This document shows positions 53,101-61,339 of a DNA stretch of 64,000 nt, piece by piece (the first letter of the stretch is position 1; every line of letters starts with the position of its first letter). The notes beneath the pieces were generated by a model. The model made no database searches and was not told where the DNA came from. It saw only the letters and a list, made by a program, of their open reading frames with translations. The translations under genes were made by a program, and so were the position numbers. The DNA is from Bhargavaea cecembensis DSE10 (lineage in GTDB: Bacteria; Bacillota; Bacilli; Bacillales_A; Planococcaceae). The stretch covers positions 248,001 through 312,000 of the forward strand of contig NZ_AOFT01000001.1 of the NCBI RefSeq assembly GCF_000348905.1. The letters run 5' to 3'.

Positions 53101-53986
53101 CAACTTTACGGATGAAGGAACAGGCGCAGATGTATGGGAAGTCATCCTAAACGGTGAAACAGTCGATACACTGCCGGTCAGCGAAACCACTTTCGAAATT
53201 GCAGCGGATGAGGACGATGAGCTGAAAGCGCGTGTCTATGATGCGGCAAAGAACGTGAATGAGTATGAGATTTCCACAGAACCTGCAGAGAAGAACCCGC
53301 CGGTTATCTATATCGATGATCCGACCAACTTCTCCGTATACGATACCAATGAAGTGACAGTGAGCGGGCATGTCGAAGATGAATCCGCAGTGTCTTCCGT
53401 TACGGTAAACGGGGAAGCGGTTTCTGAATTCGACGGCACAAACTTCTCCCACACCATCACGCTGGAAGACGGATTCCAGACAGTGAAGGTCGGTGCGACG
53501 GACGAACACGGCAACGAGATGTCCATCGCCCGCAGATTCTTCGTTGATGCGACGGCTGCACAGCTTTCCATCAAGTCGAAGCTTCCTAAAAAGACCGAAG
53601 AAGAATCTGTCACTGTTCAGGTACAAGTGAAGGATAACTTCGATGACATCCGGCTCTATGTAAATGACAGCGAAGTGTTTGGCAATGACCTCGGCGAGCC
53701 ATACGGTGCAAACAGGAGCTTCGATCAGACAATCGAAGTGGACCTTCCGCTCGTTGAAGGCAAGTTCGACTACACCTTCAAGGTGGTAGACCTCGGTGGA
53801 CACGAAACCACTGAGACGGTCACAATCGAACGGAAGCCGGCAAAAGGCAAAACGCCTGGACCGGGCAAGCCGGATAAACCAGGTAAGCCAGGTAAGCCAG
53901 GAAAACCGGGTAAGCCTGAAAAACCAGGCAAACCAAGTAAGCCCGGTAAGCCAAGCCAGCCGGGACAACCGGTACTCTATTATTGA
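50192..53986 (+). CDS. Large secreted subtilase with Pro/Lys-rich tail
   Basis: A 1264-residue S8 protease. TTG 50192 follows AAGGGGGAAAATGGC; ATG 50198 is an alternative. Order: signal peptide (to AAFAA), I9 propeptide (about 60-155, VRVIVELNEKP, FTTVFNGFSANL), catalytic domain with Asp194 (VIDTGMD), His261 (HGMHVAGTV) and Ser587 (SGTSMAAPHVAGG), a PA domain inserted before the Ser, Fn3/Ig-like modules, a FlgD-type Ig unit (FSPNGDGLRDQ), more Ig-like modules, and a tail of about twelve PxK triplets (about 1222-1258) ending QPVLYY. There is no SLH domain or sorting motif. The cationic tail could bind the anionic wall polymer. It is the second Vpr-type protease of the window but its tail is unlike that of the one at 1465. 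Confidence 0.92.
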   Translation: MKMMKRALLLALAFVLSFSTAAFAAIPSAGNVPASGKLALEKPAPKLPERLADPEKPEEEVRVIVELNEKPAIEEATNRGILYKDLSKFQKESTQQKLKNAQQNVLKNAKAKAPSMKVKNQFTTVFNGFSANLKAKEVKALSSLNGVKAVYETTEYERPAEKPEMISSKDLVQAQRFWEEYGFKGEGMIVGVIDTGMDPKHRDMVLTDPSTGELTKAEVQKELAAGTLQGGKYYTPKVPFGYNYMDENDIIGDIAPDASMHGMHVAGTVGANGDEENGGVKGVAPEAQILALKVFGNDPNYPSTYGDVYVKAMDDAIQLGADVLNLSLGSTAGYVDETSPEQQAVSRAVENGILVAISAGNSALYGDGYFYNYAENQDYGVTGSPSVSKDSLGVASFENDIVRTMSFGYSIGGGEEERSGYLLANDVDPLAQEQKTFEIVDAGFGHPEDFEGKDFDGKYALISRGDIAFTEKGLNAQAAGAAGVIIYNNTAGTINMASDPAIRIPYMSILQSDGLAMSVAAKAGEAVTVTFDGEYVDTPNANAGQMSDFTSWGPTPNLDFKPEITAPGGNIFSTLENNQYGIMSGTSMAAPHVAGGAALLFERVDEEFGLTGRERSEFAKKLLMNTAKPVVFDEENGDYVSPRRQGAGLMQLANALNTDVVVTESATDEAKVSLKEIKNNTVTLSLTAENFSDEEKTYNVSTEVQADQPVNASGYLVTASNLMGSMVLTEDVTIDAPETVTVPAGGTASIEVSIDLSDVEDLRTIFTNGYFVDGFVFLEDPNEDITGNVPLSVPFFGFNGGWDDAPIFDYFAWDELTYWGYTALADEQGEFVDGGGNFDTDRFGFSPNGDGLRDQVTPVYSLFRNAKQMEVNVLDAEGKKVRTIRTAADLRKHYISSATALPYTYSMNYAWDGKINGQPAEDGQYFIELKAVIDFEDAEWQSIKFPVKVDTAAPEGEFSYNPETGVVTAGNFTDEGTGADVWEVILNGETVDTLPVSETTFEIAADEDDELKARVYDAAKNVNEYEISTEPAEKNPPVIYIDDPTNFSVYDTNEVTVSGHVEDESAVSSVTVNGEAVSEFDGTNFSHTITLEDGFQTVKVGATDEHGNEMSIARRFFVDATAAQLSIKSKLPKKTEEESVTVQVQVKDNFDDIRLYVNDSEVFGNDLGEPYGANRSFDQTIEVDLPLVEGKFDYTFKVVDLGGHETTETVTIERKPAKGKTPGPGKPDKPGKPGKPGKPGKPEKPGKPSKPGKPSQPGQPVLYY
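53861..53974 (+). repeat. In-gene 9-bp repeats coding PxK triplets
   Basis: A run of 9-base units, mostly CCAGGTAAG and variants, codes PGK PDK PGK PGK ... PSK PSQ PGQ. The third position varies from unit to unit, so the repeats are old enough to have lost strict DNA identity, but the number could still vary between strains. Confidence 0.8.
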
Positions 53987-54004
53987 CATAATCGGTCAAT
54001 GAAA

Positions 54005-54040
54005 CAGGCAATCCCGAAATCCGGGATTGCCTGCTTTTAT
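54005..54040 (+). terminator. Intrinsic terminator
   Basis: CAGGCAATCCCG / CGGGATTGCCTG stem with a 4-nt loop, then CTTTTAT. Confidence 0.88.
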
Positions 54041-54112
54041 TTCATTGTAACAAGCATGTAAAGGCCCTCTTTTTTTAAAATAATGAAATGAGAAATACAT
54101 GGCTGGAGAATA

Positions 54113-54121
54113 TGGTACAAT
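54113..54121 (+). promoter_or_regulatory. Extended -10 promoter of the SEC-C gene
   Basis: TGGTACAAT fits TGnTATAAT with one mismatch, 78 bases before ATG 54199. Confidence 0.45.
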
Positions 54122-54198
54122 AAGGATTCACAAAGTTTTACAAAGAGTTTATTCGGTATTTGGTTTTATGATACAATCGCCATGAATGAGGTGAAGAA

Positions 54199-55239
54199 AT
54201 GGCAGAACGAATTGGTCGGAATGACCCATGCCCGTGCGGCAGCGGAAAGAAGTATAAAAAATGCCACGGCCTTCTTAACCAGACAAATATCGAGCAGCTG
54301 ATCGATGAAGAGCTTAATCAAGTGATTGGGCAGTTTTATACAAGGGTTCCGATCCCGGCCCATGTAAAGGCAAATGCACAGCTGTTTACGGAGTGGGAGC
54401 GGAGACTGTCCCCATTCTATGACAGGGAAACTATACATAGCCAGGCTGTCGATTACATGTATCTATTGCAGGCACCTGAATATTGGCAGTCCCACGTCCG
54501 CCAAAGTTCTGAGAAATCCTCCAGGCCTGCGGTCAAAGATGTACTGTCTTCATGGGGATCGCCAATCAGTATTTTTGGCAAAGTTGAATCAATATCTGAA
54601 AGTGTTGCATATCTACGTGATGTGCTTGGCGGCGGCAACTATACGCTCCAGTTGCCGGACGACATGGACCTTTCTATAGGGGAGGCTGTATTCGGCCATT
54701 TCCTTCAGGACAACCGCTTGGAGGACAGGATCATGCTCATGAACGGACTGGTCTTCCTTGAGTCAGGAAATCCTGATGTAATCAGTGCTGCAGAGTGGTT
54801 AAGAGAAAAAAAGAGCCACTTGGATCAGCGGGAATTCCTCAAGCTTTATGCGCTGGACCTGTATGAAATGATCGGTCGTGATGAATCTGTTTTCCCTGCA
54901 GCATCCGTAGCTGAAGAAAAGGGCCAGACAGATAAGGGCGTTGAAGATGAGGGATCGGATGTTTTGTCGCTTCTTGGCCAATTCCTTTCGGAGAATGAAG
55001 TGGAATCATCCGGGCTTGAAGAAAAGACCGGCTATTTCCTGCAGCAGGTGAATCCGAAAGCACGCAAGCCGGAAGGGGTTGCTGCCGGTGCAATTCGCTA
55101 CGGACAGATGGCAGGATTGCTTGAAGATCTTGACATTCCCAAGACAAGAATTGCCGAACATTTTGATGTATCTCCTTCAACCGTGCAGAAGTATGCAGAT
55201 GATATGATGAAATTCCATGAGGAAAAAGCAAAGGTTTAA
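54199..55239 (+). CDS. SEC-C zinc-motif protein with C-terminal helix-turn-helix-like segment
   Basis: A 346-residue cytosolic protein. The N-terminus [18 protein letters not shown] is a complete SEC-C motif (CxC...CH), the zinc-binding element found at the C-terminus of SecA and on many unrelated proteins. Residues about 25-220 are helical and unassigned; an acidic, variable linker (about 228-255) follows. The last ~50 residues ([36 protein letters not shown]) look like a helix-turn-helix of the sigma-factor-region-4 or TFIIB type. The protein may thus bind nucleic acid at its C-terminus, or bind SecB-like or ribosomal partners with its SEC-C end. SecA2 in this window lacks that motif, but no direct link is shown. 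GAGGTGAAGAA precedes ATG 54199. Confidence 0.82.
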   Translation: MAERIGRNDPCPCGSGKKYKKCHGLLNQTNIEQLIDEELNQVIGQFYTRVPIPAHVKANAQLFTEWERRLSPFYDRETIHSQAVDYMYLLQAPEYWQSHVRQSSEKSSRPAVKDVLSSWGSPISIFGKVESISESVAYLRDVLGGGNYTLQLPDDMDLSIGEAVFGHFLQDNRLEDRIMLMNGLVFLESGNPDVISAAEWLREKKSHLDQREFLKLYALDLYEMIGRDESVFPAASVAEEKGQTDKGVEDEGSDVLSLLGQFLSENEVESSGLEEKTGYFLQQVNPKARKPEGVAAGAIRYGQMAGLLEDLDIPKTRIAEHFDVSPSTVQKYADDMMKFHEEKAKV

Positions 55240-55243
55240 ACTT

Positions 55244-55283
55244 TAAAGCGCCTGACCGTTTGAAAAGACGGTCGGGCGCTTTG
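55244..55283 (+). terminator. Intrinsic terminator
   Basis: AAAGCGCCTGACCGT / ACGGTCGGGCGCTTT stem (one bulge) with an 8-nt loop. Confidence 0.85.
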
Positions 55284-55354
55284 AATATCCTGTTCGTTTC
55301 GGCATTCCTGTTAGCGGGTATTTTTAATGTACGACCCGACAGGAGGGAAACGAT

Positions 55355-56041
55355 ATGAACCGAGAATTTGATCCAAAACAAAACAAGCAACCATTGGAAG
55401 ATGCCCATTTTGCGGGGTTGCCTGAAGCAGCCGGTCCGTTCATGGAAACCGGGCGGACTGATCCTCCGTCGCCTGAGCTGGACGGGGATCTGACGAGTGC
55501 GACGATGCCATCTGATGCGCTGCTGGAAGATAACCTGCACCCGTCCGAACAGCGGGGCTTCTATAATGCGGAGGACCGTGAAGAGGCGATCAGGGAAGGC
55601 CGGCTTGAAGAAGACGGCCGCATCGGTGTGGCGAAGTCTGAAGAAGGGATTGCTGTTACCGGCGGGGACCGGGATGTGCACGATACGTTCCGGAAACCGG
55701 ATAATGGGGACAGCGATGTCGTCGGAATCGAGGATGGCAGCGTGAATGCCCCTGGAATCGACCGGGCGCCTGATGAAGGATCCGTCAGCATCGGTCCGGA
55801 TGCAAGGGAGTTCAAGGAAGAGCAGTTGAACCGGAGCGGCAGCAACGCTGCCTCGGAAGGCAGGATTCCCGCCGAACTGGTGGATGAACAATATTATGAC
55901 GGCGGAGTGCCTGCTCCCGGTGCGGACCCAAACCTTGGACCTGCACCGTTCGGCGAGGAAGTGGAACCGGTCATCGACAATTATGAATCCAACGTGACAC
56001 GGGACCGGATTGATGATCGCCATCGGGAGAGATTCCTGTAG
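55355..56041 (+). CDS. Unknown acidic, disordered protein
   Basis: A 228-residue protein I cannot assign. It has no signal peptide, membrane helix or Cys. It is strongly acidic, rich in Gly, Asp, Glu, Pro and Asn, and predicted to be disordered throughout, with repeated short acidic patches and a few hydrophobic anchors (FAGLPEAAGPF, RGFYNAEDREEAIREG, EQYYDGGVPAPG). GACAGGAGGGAAACG precedes ATG 55355, so the start is firm. Terminators lie on both sides. A stress-type hydrophilin-like role is one guess; another acidic unknown protein lies at 61340. Confidence 0.75.
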   Translation: MNREFDPKQNKQPLEDAHFAGLPEAAGPFMETGRTDPPSPELDGDLTSATMPSDALLEDNLHPSEQRGFYNAEDREEAIREGRLEEDGRIGVAKSEEGIAVTGGDRDVHDTFRKPDNGDSDVVGIEDGSVNAPGIDRAPDEGSVSIGPDAREFKEEQLNRSGSNAASEGRIPAELVDEQYYDGGVPAPGADPNLGPAPFGEEVEPVIDNYESNVTRDRIDDRHRERFL

Positions 56042-56070
56042 ATTCCCTAAGTGTAAATATCCTATATTGC

Positions 56071-56107
56071 AAAAGCACCCGCCTCATCATGAGTCAGGTG
56101 CTTTTTG
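56071..56107. terminator. Bidirectional terminator
   Basis: AAAAGCACC / GGTGCTTTTT arms with an inner imperfect stem (CTCATCATGAG). It sits between the convergent genes ending at 56041 and 56125. Confidence 0.8.
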
Positions 56108-56124
56108 TATTTATTATCAATTGT

Positions 56125-57453
56125 TCAGAGTCCGGCTTGCCGCTTAATGGTGGATTTTCCAAGATAAAAGAACATGGCGAGCATAATCATAAAGTAGATA
56201 CTGACTGCGGGAGCGAACCAGATATGGCCTGCTACGAATGATACCCCAAGGACAAGGAGGCCGCTGAACGCAAGCAGGATTTTTCTGTCGTTTCTGTTTT
56301 TGGAAAACAGCTCCTGAACACCCGTCCTGATCGCTTTATAGACAAAGTAAAGCATGCCGCCCGTCATGACGATTCCAAGGATCAATCCATAGGAGAAGAA
56401 GAAGTCAAAGTAATCCATCTCAACCATCTTTGCCTCTTTCTCATACTCAGAAGCGTACCCCATGCCGAATACTTTGCGGAGCGGGTGAGCGTCTTCGAAG
56501 AATTCCGTGTGCATGAGCACGAAGAGATCTCTGGAAGAAAGGACTTGTGTAAGCACCGGGTGGCTCATTGCCCGATAGCGCTGATACATGTTAATCTGCT
56601 CTACAATTTCTGGCGTGTAGTGCTTTTCTTTTTCTTTGTACATTTCCTGCCGGATTTGATTATGTTCTTCAACCACTTTCGCATTCTCTGCAACCGGAGA
56701 CTGCAAAATGCCAAAGAAAGTTCCGGCTAATGCAATGAAGATAACTGCAGACTTGATCCAATTTTTTCTCAGCAGCAACAATAATGCCATACATAGTGAA
56801 AGTAAGATAAATGAACCTGTCGCAACTTTAGTTCCGATCAGGTAAACAGAAATGGTAATGCCGATTATAGCTATAATGGCCAATGGATCCCAAGTCCGTG
56901 TCCTTAAATAGTACAAAAGCGTAAAGGCAAACAAGATGACCAGGATAGCCCCGGTTTCATTGGCGGCATTAAACCAGCCGATCGAACCTGCGAAATAACT
57001 ATTGTAGGACTCAAAAGAGATGCCAAATATTGTTGGAAGTACGATGATTCCAGATACTACGATGGCATTGATGGATAATGTTTTCAGGAGTTTTTCAAGT
57101 GTGATCAGCTTTTCCTTAAAGATTATGTAGAAGGCGATGAAAAGGAAAATTGGATATAGAGTTTTGACCAAGAAAGTGATCTCAGCCCCGAAACTGAACG
57201 GATCTTTGAAGAAGAAGTTAACGACAAGGCTGATAAGAAAGTAGAGGCCCAGTATGCCAATCCAAGTCAACGGCTTCCACTGCTTATTTGAAATGTAATG
57301 CTCAAAAACAAAGTAAATGACGTATAGCAAGAACACAGCCCTGATGATGATTCCCACCGAAAGTGGAGTATTGAAGACGTTTAGCATCAGGCTGGTAACA
57401 AGGTCTAATATCGGCTGTAGTAAAATAAAATAAAGCCATAACTTCTCTTTCAA
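56125..57453 (-). CDS. O-antigen-ligase-type membrane protein, low GC
   Basis: A membrane protein of about 442 residues with ten to twelve helices and one large extracytoplasmic segment (about 260-345, rich in charged residues, VVEEHNQIRQEMYKEKEKHY). This layout and the NAANETGAILVILFAF helix place it with the O-antigen ligase / Wzy-type / TuaE-like group. It should act on lipid-linked saccharides outside the membrane. The start is TTG on the minus strand at 57453 with GAGGAG upstream; GTG 57462 would overlap the ribosome site. GC is markedly lower than in nearly all neighbours, and it stands alone between two genes of unrelated function, both signs of later arrival. Confidence 0.75.
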   Translation of the reverse strand: MKEKLWLYFILLQPILDLVTSLMLNVFNTPLSVGIIIRAVFLLYVIYFVFEHYISNKQWKPLTWIGILGLYFLISLVVNFFFKDPFSFGAEITFLVKTLYPIFLFIAFYIIFKEKLITLEKLLKTLSINAIVVSGIIVLPTIFGISFESYNSYFAGSIGWFNAANETGAILVILFAFTLLYYLRTRTWDPLAIIAIIGITISVYLIGTKVATGSFILLSLCMALLLLLRKNWIKSAVIFIALAGTFFGILQSPVAENAKVVEEHNQIRQEMYKEKEKHYTPEIVEQINMYQRYRAMSHPVLTQVLSSRDLFVLMHTEFFEDAHPLRKVFGMGYASEYEKEAKMVEMDYFDFFFSYGLILGIVMTGGMLYFVYKAIRTGVQELFSKNRNDRKILLAFSGLLVLGVSFVAGHIWFAPAVSIYFMIMLAMFFYLGKSTIKRQAGL

Positions 57454-57721
57454 ACTGTACACTCCTCGACTAACACTGATTAAGACGCTCGATTAATTAC
57501 AAATCAAGAAAAGGTTACTCTATCAACCCAAGAGCGTCAAGTTTATTATTGTTTGAGACGAATTTATCTTAAAATTGTTTCATTATATTATCACATTTAA
57601 CTATTGGACAGGCACCTCTCTGCGGATATCCAATTCATATGCTTGTTTGTTGTAAAGTAGGGAAAGAAAAAGAGAATGCCAGGTGGGGCAACTTAAATAC
57701 ATATTGAAAGGGGAACCGAAA

Positions 57722-59128
57722 ATGTTCCAGGAAGCGCTTGAGTGGATTGTCGGAAAGGGGAATGACCTTCTTTGGTCATATGTTCTGATCTATGTCCTCC
57801 TCGGTATCGGAGTGTGGTTCACGATCAGGACCAGGTTTGTACAAGTGAGGCTGTTCGGAGAAATGTTCAGGTTGATCACCGAGAAAAAAGAAGACAAGGA
57901 CGGAATTTCGCCGTTTCAGGCGTTTGCCATCAGTGCGGCATCGCGTGTCGGGACCGGCAATGTGACCGGTGTGGCGCTTGCAATCGGAATCGGCGGGCCG
58001 GGTGCGGTGTTCTGGATGTGGATGGTTGCCCTTGTCGGGATGGCGACTGCTTTTATCGAGAGTACGCTGGCACAGGTGTATAAAGTTCGGGACGGGGATA
58101 CGTTCCGGGGAGGGCCTGCCTATTATATGGAGAAAGCGCTCGGCAACCGGCCGATGGGCATTGTTTTCGCCATCCTGTTGACGCTGTCTTTCGGATTCAT
58201 CTTTAATGCAGTTCAGGCCAATACCATCAAGGAGTCGTTCAGCAGTGTGTTTGCACTTCCTGACTGGGCAGTCGGCCTTTTATTGATCGGCCTTACCGCA
58301 GTGGTCATTTTTGGCGGTGTCAAGAGGATAGCGAGTGTGACACAGTTTCTGGTCCCGATCATGGCGGTGATTTATTTGCTTGTCGTGCTGGTCGTATTGG
58401 TCATCCATCTCCGTGAAGTGCCTGCAATGTTCTCTCTGATCGTTTCCGAGGCATTCGGCCTGCGGGAGGCAGCGGGAGGCGCAGTTGGCGCCGCCATCAT
58501 GCAGGGCGTCCGCCGGGGCTTGTTCTCCAACGAGGCCGGGATGGGCAGTGTGCCGAATGCAGCGGCTACGGCCAGTGTTTCACATCCTGCCAAACAGGGT
58601 CTCGTACAGAGTCTGGGTGTCTTTTTTGACACGATCATCATCTGTTCGGCAACCGCCTTCATGATCATCCTGGCAGGAGTCTATGACTCAGCTGAGCAAG
58701 AGGGGATTGTGCTGACACAGGCATCTCTGGATGTGCTGGTCGGTTCCTGGGCCCCTTATTTCATTGCGGTCGCGATTTTCTTCTTTGCATTCAGTTCAAT
58801 TCTCGGGAATTACTATTATGGTGAATCGAATATCGAATTCATTCACCCGAACAAGGCATGGCTGACGATCTACCGCATCGGTGTCCTGGCCATGGTCATG
58901 TTCGGTTCGCTGACACAGGTTCAGCTTGTCTGGAACATGGCGGATCTGTTCATGGGCACGATGGCCATCATCAACCTCATTGCGATTCTTCTCCTCGGGA
59001 AAGTGGCTTATCAGGTGCTCGAAGACTTCATGCTGCAGAGGCGCAGGGGGGAGAATCCGGACTTTCATGCATCCTCCATCCCCGGACTCAAGGGGGCTGA
59101 ATGCTGGGAAGACAGAGAACAGGGATAA
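57722..59128 (+). CDS. Alanine/glycine:sodium symporter (AGCS family)
   Basis: A 468-residue transporter with about eleven membrane helices. ISAASRVGTGNVTGVALAIG, GGPGAVFWMWMVALVGMAT and NEAGMGSVPNAAATA are the signature blocks of the AGCS family, which takes up alanine or glycine with sodium. ATG 57722 follows AAAGGGGAACCG; a 13-codon extension upstream is weaker. The C-terminus is charged and cytosolic. It lies alone before the malic enzyme gene, 87 bases away. Confidence 0.9.
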   Translation: MFQEALEWIVGKGNDLLWSYVLIYVLLGIGVWFTIRTRFVQVRLFGEMFRLITEKKEDKDGISPFQAFAISAASRVGTGNVTGVALAIGIGGPGAVFWMWMVALVGMATAFIESTLAQVYKVRDGDTFRGGPAYYMEKALGNRPMGIVFAILLTLSFGFIFNAVQANTIKESFSSVFALPDWAVGLLLIGLTAVVIFGGVKRIASVTQFLVPIMAVIYLLVVLVVLVIHLREVPAMFSLIVSEAFGLREAAGGAVGAAIMQGVRRGLFSNEAGMGSVPNAAATASVSHPAKQGLVQSLGVFFDTIIICSATAFMIILAGVYDSAEQEGIVLTQASLDVLVGSWAPYFIAVAIFFFAFSSILGNYYYGESNIEFIHPNKAWLTIYRIGVLAMVMFGSLTQVQLVWNMADLFMGTMAIINLIAILLLGKVAYQVLEDFMLQRRRGENPDFHASSIPGLKGAECWEDREQG

Positions 59129-59215
59129 CTATGCAGAAGAAGCTTCCGGTTTACGTGACGGGTACACAATAGTAAAATAAGTAGGCACTGTCGACAGCAG
59201 GAGGGAAACTCATCA

Positions 59216-60535
59216 ATGGAATATAGCATCATCAGAAATCTAATCGTCGAAATCCCGCAGGTGCCGGGGAATTTCGCAAAGGTCGTCTCGGTAATCGGTT
59301 CTGAACAGGCTGATCTTGGAGACATTGAAACACTGAAAATCGGAACCCATTCAACAATCCGGGACATTTCTGTCCAGTTTGAGGACGAAGCGCATATCGA
59401 ACGTGTCGTTGAGAAAATCAACCAGATAGGCGGGGGCATCACGATCCATGCGGTATCGGATGATGTGCTGAAGGCACATGAAGGCGGGAAGATCCATATG
59501 GGCAGCCGCAGGGAAATCCGTTCGCTCGGTGACCTTCGCCGTGTCTACACACCGGGAGTGGCGAACGTCTGCAAGGCCATCGAGAAAGATCCCGATCAGG
59601 CCAACTACTTCACCAGCATCGGCAACAGCGTCGCCATCGTAACGGACGGCACCGCGATCCTGGGCCTCGGCAATATCGGGCCGGTCGCGGGAATGCCGGT
59701 CATGGAAGGGAAAGCGGTCCTGTTCGACCAGTTCGTCGGCATCAGCGGCGTGCCGATCCTGCTGGATACAAGTGATCCGGATGAAGTGGTCGAGACGATC
59801 AAGCATATCCATCAAGCCTACGGCGGGATTCTCCTTGAAGACATCGGTTCGCCTCACTGCTTTGAAATCGAGGACCGTCTCAAGGCGGAGCTTGATATTC
59901 CCGTGATGCATGATGATCAGCACGGTACGGCCGTAGTGACGCTTGCAGCCATTCTGTCCGCCTGCCGGACAGCGGGTGTTGACCTGGCAAAGGCGAAGGT
60001 CGGCCAGATCGGCCTCGGAGCAGCTGGCCTTGCCATCTGCAGGATGCTCATGGCCTATGGGGTAGAAGAAATGTACGGCAGCGATCTGAGCGACGATGCC
60101 AAGGACCGCCTTGAAAAAAGCGGCGGGACTGTCGTTTCCTCTGTCGATGAAATCATGGAGAAAAGTGATATCGTTGTCGCGACTACAGGCGTGCAGGGCC
60201 TGATCAAGAAAGAGCAGGTCAGGAAAGGCCAGATCATCCTGGCACTGTCCAACCCTCATCCGGAAATCAAACCGGATGATGCGCTTGAGGCAGGGGCTGC
60301 ATTCGCGGCGGATGGCCGTCTTGTAAACAATGTGCTTGGCTTCCCGGGCATTTTCAGGGGCGCGCTTAATGCCAAGGCGAAGGAAATCTCCTACCCGATG
60401 CTGATTGCAGCCGCACAGGCGATCGTGGACAGCACGCGGGAGGGAGATCTCGTCCCGCATCCTCTTGATCCGAACGTGCACGTGGCAGTGACTGAAGCGG
60501 TCGAGCGGGCAGCGAACACCGGGCAAGTTCAATAA
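59216..60535 (+). CDS. mleA: NAD(P)-dependent malic enzyme with N-terminal ACT domain (MleA/YqkJ type)
   Basis: A 439-residue enzyme that oxidatively decarboxylates malate to pyruvate. The N-terminal ~80 residues are an ACT-like regulatory domain ([22 protein letters not shown]). The catalytic part has [17 protein letters not shown], the metal-binding [12 protein letters not shown], the [12 protein letters not shown] block, and a Rossmann motif ([16 protein letters not shown]). The length equals that of B. subtilis MleA (YqkJ) as I remember it, and the long MaeA class lacks this layout. AGGAGGGAAACTCATCA precedes ATG 59216. nagB follows after 42 bases, probably in the same transcript. Confidence 0.88.
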   Translation: MEYSIIRNLIVEIPQVPGNFAKVVSVIGSEQADLGDIETLKIGTHSTIRDISVQFEDEAHIERVVEKINQIGGGITIHAVSDDVLKAHEGGKIHMGSRREIRSLGDLRRVYTPGVANVCKAIEKDPDQANYFTSIGNSVAIVTDGTAILGLGNIGPVAGMPVMEGKAVLFDQFVGISGVPILLDTSDPDEVVETIKHIHQAYGGILLEDIGSPHCFEIEDRLKAELDIPVMHDDQHGTAVVTLAAILSACRTAGVDLAKAKVGQIGLGAAGLAICRMLMAYGVEEMYGSDLSDDAKDRLEKSGGTVVSSVDEIMEKSDIVVATTGVQGLIKKEQVRKGQIILALSNPHPEIKPDDALEAGAAFAADGRLVNNVLGFPGIFRGALNAKAKEISYPMLIAAAQAIVDSTREGDLVPHPLDPNVHVAVTEAVERAANTGQVQ

Positions 60536-60577
60536 GGGTCCATCAGGAATGGACCATAAACGAAGGACGTGAAATAA

Positions 60578-61288
60578 TTGGCGAAAAACATTCGGTATGT
60601 GAAAGTGGCGGACAAAAATGAGGCTGCAGGGATTGTTCTTGAGCGGATGCGCGAGGAACTGGCAGGCGGCCTGGAAGTATTGGGCCTGGCGACAGGCAGC
60701 ACGATGGAACCGATTTATGAGGCATGGGCCGGCTCGGATCTTGACTTCTCGGGTGTCACCTCGTTTAACCTGGACGAATATGTCGGCCTGGGTGCGGATA
60801 ATGCGAACAGCTATGCCTGGTTCATGAACCAACATCTGTTCAGCAAGAAGCCGTTCAAAGAGACAAATATTCCGGACGGCACCGCCGACAACCTTGCAGA
60901 GGAATGTGAGGAGTATGAGGCCCGCCTCCGTGATGCAGGCATCGACCTTCAGTTCCTCGGTGTCGGGGAAAATGGGCATATTGCATTTAATGAACCGGGC
61001 ACACCGTTCACATCGATCACGCACGTGACCCAACTCACCGATTCGACACTTGGTGTCAACAGCCAGTATTTCGAAGACCGGTCCGCAATTCCTGAAACGG
61101 CGCTGACGATGGGGATTGCCTCGATTTTATCTGCGAAGAAGATCATTCTCATCGCATTCGGAGAGAAAAAGCGGCATGCACTGGAGCAGCTGGCAAAAGG
61201 TCAGGAAACAACTGAGTTTCCGATCACGGCACTTTTAAGCCATCAGGATGTGACCATCATCACCGATCTCGACAACATCCAGCCATAA
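60578..61288 (+). CDS. nagB: Glucosamine-6-phosphate deaminase
   Basis: A 236-residue enzyme that converts glucosamine-6-phosphate to fructose-6-phosphate and ammonia. Blocks: GLATGSTMEPIYEAW (phosphate loop), SFNLDEYVGLG, FLGVGENGHIAFNEPGTPF with the catalytic Asp/His region, and TMGIASILSAKKIILIAFGE. The start is TTG 60578 with AAGGACGTG upstream. The short length matches the monomer-type NagB of Bacillus rather than the longer E. coli enzyme. It links wall and polymer amino-sugar metabolism to glycolysis. A strong terminator follows. Confidence 0.93.
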   Translation: MAKNIRYVKVADKNEAAGIVLERMREELAGGLEVLGLATGSTMEPIYEAWAGSDLDFSGVTSFNLDEYVGLGADNANSYAWFMNQHLFSKKPFKETNIPDGTADNLAEECEEYEARLRDAGIDLQFLGVGENGHIAFNEPGTPFTSITHVTQLTDSTLGVNSQYFEDRSAIPETALTMGIASILSAKKIILIAFGEKKRHALEQLAKGQETTEFPITALLSHQDVTIITDLDNIQP

Positions 61289-61290
61289 TC

Positions 61291-61332
61291 AAAGGATCCC
61301 GCAAGCCATGTTTGCTTGCGGGATCCTTTTTG
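61291..61332. terminator. Strong terminator between nagB and the convergent gene
   Basis: AAAGGATCCCGCAAG / CTTGCGGGATCCTTT stem with an 8-nt loop and TTTTT. Confidence 0.92.
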
Positions 61333-61339
61333 ATTTTTA

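Noticed and set aside
53861-53986. Collagen-like domain at the end of the second subtilase
   Set aside because: Gly does not occupy every third position (PDK, PEK, PSK interrupt), so a triple helix is not expected.
54125-54142. TTGTAA/TGTGAA pair before the SEC-C gene as another WalR box
   Set aside because: The half sites are four bases apart instead of five and one is mismatched.
55355-56023. A 394-codon minus-strand frame covering 54839-56023
   Set aside because: It runs opposite to two genes with good ribosome sites and coding character, and yields an His/Arg-rich product without domains.
59351-61033. A 560-codon minus-strand frame opposite mleA and nagB
   Set aside because: Both plus-strand genes have clear family motifs; the opposite frame is a shadow.
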